Below are positions 4,801 to 7,480 of a stretch of DNA of 7,480 nucleotides, in pieces. The DNA lies in contig JBFHXP010000127.1 in NCBI GenBank assembly GCA_041598875.1, positions 1-7,480 of the forward strand. Reading direction: 5' to 3'. Under the pieces are notes generated by a model, which was not told the origin of the DNA, searched no databases, and saw only the letters and a program-made list of their open reading frames with translations. The stretch is from JAKITW01 sp041598875. Lineage in GTDB: Bacteria > Desulfobacterota > Desulfobulbia > Desulfobulbales > BM004. Each line of letters opens with the position of its first letter. Within the stretch, counting starts at the first letter, position 1. The translations under genes and the position numbers were made by a program.

Positions 4801-7266
4801 ATGAGCGCAAACCGTGAACTGAGCCTTGCCGACGATTTTGTCCAGCACACCGACTGCAGTGTATTTCTGACCGGCAAGGCCGGTACCGGCAAGACCACCT
4901 TTCTTCATGACTTGAAAAAGAAGACCTCGAAACGGATGATAGTCACCGCGCCCACCGGGGTTGCGGCAATTAATGCCGGCGGTGTTACCCTGCATTCCTT
5001 TTTTCAGATGCCCTTTGGCCCGTTTGTGCCGGGAAGCGAAAGCTATGAGCATGACAGCCAGCGCAAGTTCAACAAGGAAAAAATAAACATTATCAAGAGT
5101 CTTGACCTGCTGGTGATCGACGAGATAAGCATGGTCCGGGCGGATCTGCTCGACGGCGTGGATGCGGTGTTGCGGCGCTATCGGGCGAGTGAGCTGCCCT
5201 TTGGCGGCGTGCAGTTGCTGATGATCGGTGATCTGCATCAGCTCTCGCCAGTGGTAAAGGATGTTGAATGGCAGATCCTGCGTGACTTTTACGACTCAGT
5301 CTACTTTTTCAGCAGCAACGCCCTGCAGAAATGCGAGCTTGTCTCCATAGAACTGCTCCATATCTACCGCCAGTCCGATCCCCGGTTTATTGATCTGCTC
5401 AACCGGGTCCGCGACAACAGGCTTGATCCCGGGACCCTCAACGAACTCAATACCCGGTATATTCCGGACTTTGTGCCGCCGGATGACCAGGGCTACATCA
5501 CCCTCGGGACCCATAACCGGACGGTTGACGCGATCAACGAGTCCAGGCTTTCGGCGCTGCCCTCGATGACCTCCCGTTTCAGCGCCGATGTGGATGGCGA
5601 TTTCCCCGAATACATCTACCCAGCCCCGGCCGAACTCGAACTCAAGGTCGGCGCCCATGTCATGTTCATGCGCAATGATTCCTCCCGGGAAAAGCTCTTC
5701 TTCAATGGCAAGATCGGTATTGTGACCCGGATCACCAAGACGGAGATTGGTGTCAAATGCCCTGGCGATGCCGCTGAGATCGTGGTCGAGCCGGCCACCT
5801 GGGATAACATCAGATACACCATCGACAGGGAGACCCGGGAGATCGTTGAGGACAAGGTGGGCAAATTTGTCCAGTTTCCCCTCAAGCTGGCCTGGGCCAT
5901 TACCATTCATAAGAGTCAGGGGCTTACCTTTGAACGGGCGATTATCGATGCCAGCGCCGCCTTTGCCCATGGCCAGGTCTACGTGGCACTCTCCCGCTGC
6001 AGAACCTTTGAGGGGATGGTGCTCAGCGCCCCGCTTTCCGCACGGTGCGTAAAGAGCGATGCCGCGGTCTCGAGATTTGTCAAGCAGGCGACCGAAAACC
6101 CGCCATCAGGGCAGCAGTTGACCGCCGCAAAGGTCAGATACCAGCAGCGCCTGCTCTTGGAGTGCTTTGATTTTGCCAGGTTGCGTTCCCGGGTGAACTG
6201 GTTTGCAAAGGTCCTGCTGGGCAACGCCCGGTTGATCACAGTGGCCGGGATAGAGGATATCCGAGGCCTGGAGGGCCGGGTTGCAACCGAGATCTGCGAT
6301 ATCGGCGAAAATTTTAAACGTCAGCTCCGCACACTCTTTTCACCGGCGACCCTGCCTGAGTCAGATGACGTTGTTCTCGAGCGTATCGCCCGGGCATCGG
6401 TCTATTTTCAGGAAAAGATCGAGGCCCTGCTGGGGGAAAATCTTCGCGCCTTTCAGGTCGAGACCGATAACAAGGAGATAGGGAAAAGGATCAAGGACGC
6501 CCAGAACCAGTTGAACCTGGAGGTCGCGGTGAAGATGGCGGCGGTGCGGAGTTGTGAAACCGGCTTCTCCCCTGGCCTCTATCTCCGCGCCATATCCGCC
6601 GCAGAGATCGATTTTAAGCCGGAAAAGGCAAAAAAAGCGGCGCCGGCAAGGTATACGGCGGCTGATGTCGGGCATCCCGAGCTTTTTCGGGCGATCCATG
6701 AGTGGCGGTCGCAAAAGGCGTCGGAAAAGAATTTTCCCCCCTACCGGATTCTGCACCAGAGCGTGCTGATCCAGATTGCCGTCACCCTGCCGGAAACTGC
6801 GGGGGATCTGAAAAAACTCAAAGGGATCGGTCCCCGGACCGTGGAGAAATACGGCCGGGAACTGCTGGAAATGGTCGCGGACTATCGCCGGGAGCACGAA
6901 ATTACCGGGGTGGTGCTGCCTGCCACGGACACAACGGAAAAGGGGAAGGGTAAAAAGGAAAAAAAGATCGAGGCCGACACCCGGCATGTCACCCTTGGCA
7001 TGTTCCAGGCAGGGCTGCCGGTGGCCGCCATTGCCGAGGAGCGCGGACTTACCCCGGCAACCATCGAGGGGCATCTGGCCTTTTTTGTCCAGGCCGGCAC
7101 TCTGGGAATAGACCGGCTGGTACCGCCGGAAAAACAACAGGCCATTGCCAGTGAAATCGCCAGGACGCGGGGGAGTTCGCTCAAGGAGTTGAAGGATGCG
7201 CTGGGCCCTGACTATTCCTATGGAGAACTGAAAATGATGGTGGCCCTGCTGGAAGGTGGGAGTTAA
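4801..7266 (+). CDS. Pif1-family SF1B DNA helicase with HRDC and HTH_40-like C-terminal domains
   Basis: The 821-residue protein is a complete ATP-driven helicase; Pif1 enzymes move 5' to 3' on single-stranded DNA and unwind forks, R-loops and G-quadruplexes. Motifs in order: Walker A GKAGTGKT (25-32), motif Ia APTGVAAINAGGVTLHSF (50-67), Walker B VIDEIS (105-110), the Pif1-signature region and motif III PFGGVQLLMIGDLHQLSP (133-150), an SH3-like 2B insert (about 281-345), motif V ITIHKSQGLTFE (367-378) and motif VI VYVALSRCR (393-401). A mostly helical middle follows. Residues 623-698 are an HRDC domain with the hairpin LKGIGPRTVEKYG (673-685). A Lys-rich linker (711-723) leads to a C-terminal segment, 726-815, like the HTH_40 domain of RecQ proteins (TLGMFQAGLPVAAIAEERGL, TIEGHL). 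HRDC and HTH_40 are nucleic-acid-binding parts usually met in RecQ. The ATG follows only a weak AAAGAG. It appears to be a single-gene unit; all key ATPase residues are present. Confidence 0.92.
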   Translation: MSANRELSLADDFVQHTDCSVFLTGKAGTGKTTFLHDLKKKTSKRMIVTAPTGVAAINAGGVTLHSFFQMPFGPFVPGSESYEHDSQRKFNKEKINIIKSLDLLVIDEISMVRADLLDGVDAVLRRYRASELPFGGVQLLMIGDLHQLSPVVKDVEWQILRDFYDSVYFFSSNALQKCELVSIELLHIYRQSDPRFIDLLNRVRDNRLDPGTLNELNTRYIPDFVPPDDQGYITLGTHNRTVDAINESRLSALPSMTSRFSADVDGDFPEYIYPAPAELELKVGAHVMFMRNDSSREKLFFNGKIGIVTRITKTEIGVKCPGDAAEIVVEPATWDNIRYTIDRETREIVEDKVGKFVQFPLKLAWAITIHKSQGLTFERAIIDASAAFAHGQVYVALSRCRTFEGMVLSAPLSARCVKSDAAVSRFVKQATENPPSGQQLTAAKVRYQQRLLLECFDFARLRSRVNWFAKVLLGNARLITVAGIEDIRGLEGRVATEICDIGENFKRQLRTLFSPATLPESDDVVLERIARASVYFQEKIEALLGENLRAFQVETDNKEIGKRIKDAQNQLNLEVAVKMAAVRSCETGFSPGLYLRAISAAEIDFKPEKAKKAAPARYTAADVGHPELFRAIHEWRSQKASEKNFPPYRILHQSVLIQIAVTLPETAGDLKKLKGIGPRTVEKYGRELLEMVADYRREHEITGVVLPATDTTEKGKGKKEKKIEADTRHVTLGMFQAGLPVAAIAEERGLTPATIEGHLAFFVQAGTLGIDRLVPPEKQQAIASEIARTRGSSLKELKDALGPDYSYGELKMMVALLEGGS

Positions 7267-7360
7267 GGGGGGAACTCGTTTCCGGATCAAAAACAGATCT
7301 GGTCGGCATTGAGTCGAGCGGCCGGGAGACTCTGCGATCGTTTACGCATGGACAAAGCTT

Positions 7361-7466
7361 GTAGGTTGGGGTGCAACCCCAACAAGTTGGTAGTTTGGGG
7401 TGCAACCCCCAAAATTTTTTGTTGACCGTATTGTGTTGGGGTTCGCAATGGCTCACCCCAACCTAC
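7361..7466. repeat. 106-bp MITE-like palindromic repeat element
   Basis: GTAGGTTGGGGTG (7361-7373) and its exact reverse complement (7454-7466) bound the element. Inside, two 22-base units, 7361-7382 and 7390-7411, match at 20 positions with a period of 29. Each is a hairpin: GTTGGGGT with ACCCCAAC around GCA (7365-7383), and TTTGGGG with CCCCAAA (7394-7413). The right end, read on the minus strand, is GTAGGTTGGGGTGAGCCATT, which I recall as a common dispersed intergenic repeat in many bacterial genomes (knowledge, not checked). No transposase is present and no clear target duplication is seen. Confidence 0.75.
7394..7420 (+). terminator. Possible terminator of the helicase gene inside the repeat
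   Basis: The hairpin TTTGGGG/CCCCAAA is followed by A and six T residues (7415-7420), which fits a Rho-independent terminator on the plus strand. It lies about 130 bases after the helicase stop, and no closer terminator is seen in 7267-7393. Its position within a mobile-type repeat suggests it was supplied by that insertion. Confidence 0.45.
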
Positions 7467-7480
7467 GGGCCCCATGCTCC

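Noticed and set aside
5296..5970. 224-residue minus-strand open frame inside the helicase
   Set aside because: Antisense shadow of the helicase 2B and motif V region; composition is Gly/Asp/Asn-rich without any recognisable fold.
6361..7290. 309-residue open frame on the minus strand opposite the helicase C-terminus
   Set aside because: It lies fully antisense to well-supported HRDC and HTH_40 coding sequence, has no domain sense and no ribosome binding site. It is a product of GC-biased third positions.
7276..7298. Another copy of the 35-bp repeat (TCCGGATCAAAAACAGA)
   Set aside because: Similarity is limited to a few short blocks and needs a gap; the TTTCCGGA arm and the CGGACACTA end are missing.
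7361..7411. Start of a CRISPR array
   Set aside because: Only two imperfect units with a 7-base gap between them; no spacer-sized unique sequence and no cas genes.

Overview
The window most resembles chromosome from a Gram-negative bacterium of the Desulfobacterota (deltaproteobacteria) type. The evidence for Gram-negative is direct: an outer-membrane beta-barrel protein with a Sec signal and a C-terminal Phe, and a secreted periplasmic-type hydrolase. The phylum is an inference from overall protein style, moderate GC by eye and the intergenic repeat types; it has not been tested by any search. No phage, plasmid, CRISPR, tRNA or rRNA gene is seen.

Layout from left to right. (1) 1-2063, minus strand: a large secreted protein with a serine beta-lactamase-fold hydrolase, then a bacterial SH3 domain, then a long coiled coil that runs off the left edge. 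It does not appear as a closed ORF because its stop lies outside the window. (2) 2064-2354: a control region with several dyads and one copy of a 35-bp repeat. (3) 2355-2573, plus: an unrecognised acidic 72-residue protein with a strong ribosome binding site. (4) 2634-3062, minus: a SlyD-like FKBP prolyl isomerase, converging on gene 3 across a shared hairpin terminator. (5) 3244-3495, plus: a small two-helix membrane protein with a C-terminal zinc ribbon. (6) 3559-3747, minus: a 62-residue helical-hairpin protein. (7) 3825-4454, minus: the outer-membrane beta-barrel protein, with a good sigma-70 promoter upstream and a very strong terminator downstream. (8) 4455-4800: a divergent intergenic region with the second, inverted copy of the 35-bp repeat. 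(9) 4801-7266, plus: a complete 821-residue Pif1-type helicase with C-terminal HRDC and HTH_40-like domains. (10) 7361-7466: a 106-bp MITE-like palindromic repeat.

The genes do not form one operon or one pathway. Most are single transcription units that diverge or converge, with terminators and repeats between them. Three of them (hydrolase, barrel protein, zinc-ribbon membrane protein) concern the envelope; FKBP is folding; Pif1-HRDC is DNA or RNA-DNA processing. I see no convincing new defence or metabolic system. The more unusual items are the hydrolase-SH3-coiled-coil fusion, the exact 35-bp repeat pair placed just upstream of two plus-strand genes, and a small gene whose ribosome binding site directly follows the U-tract of its neighbour's terminator.
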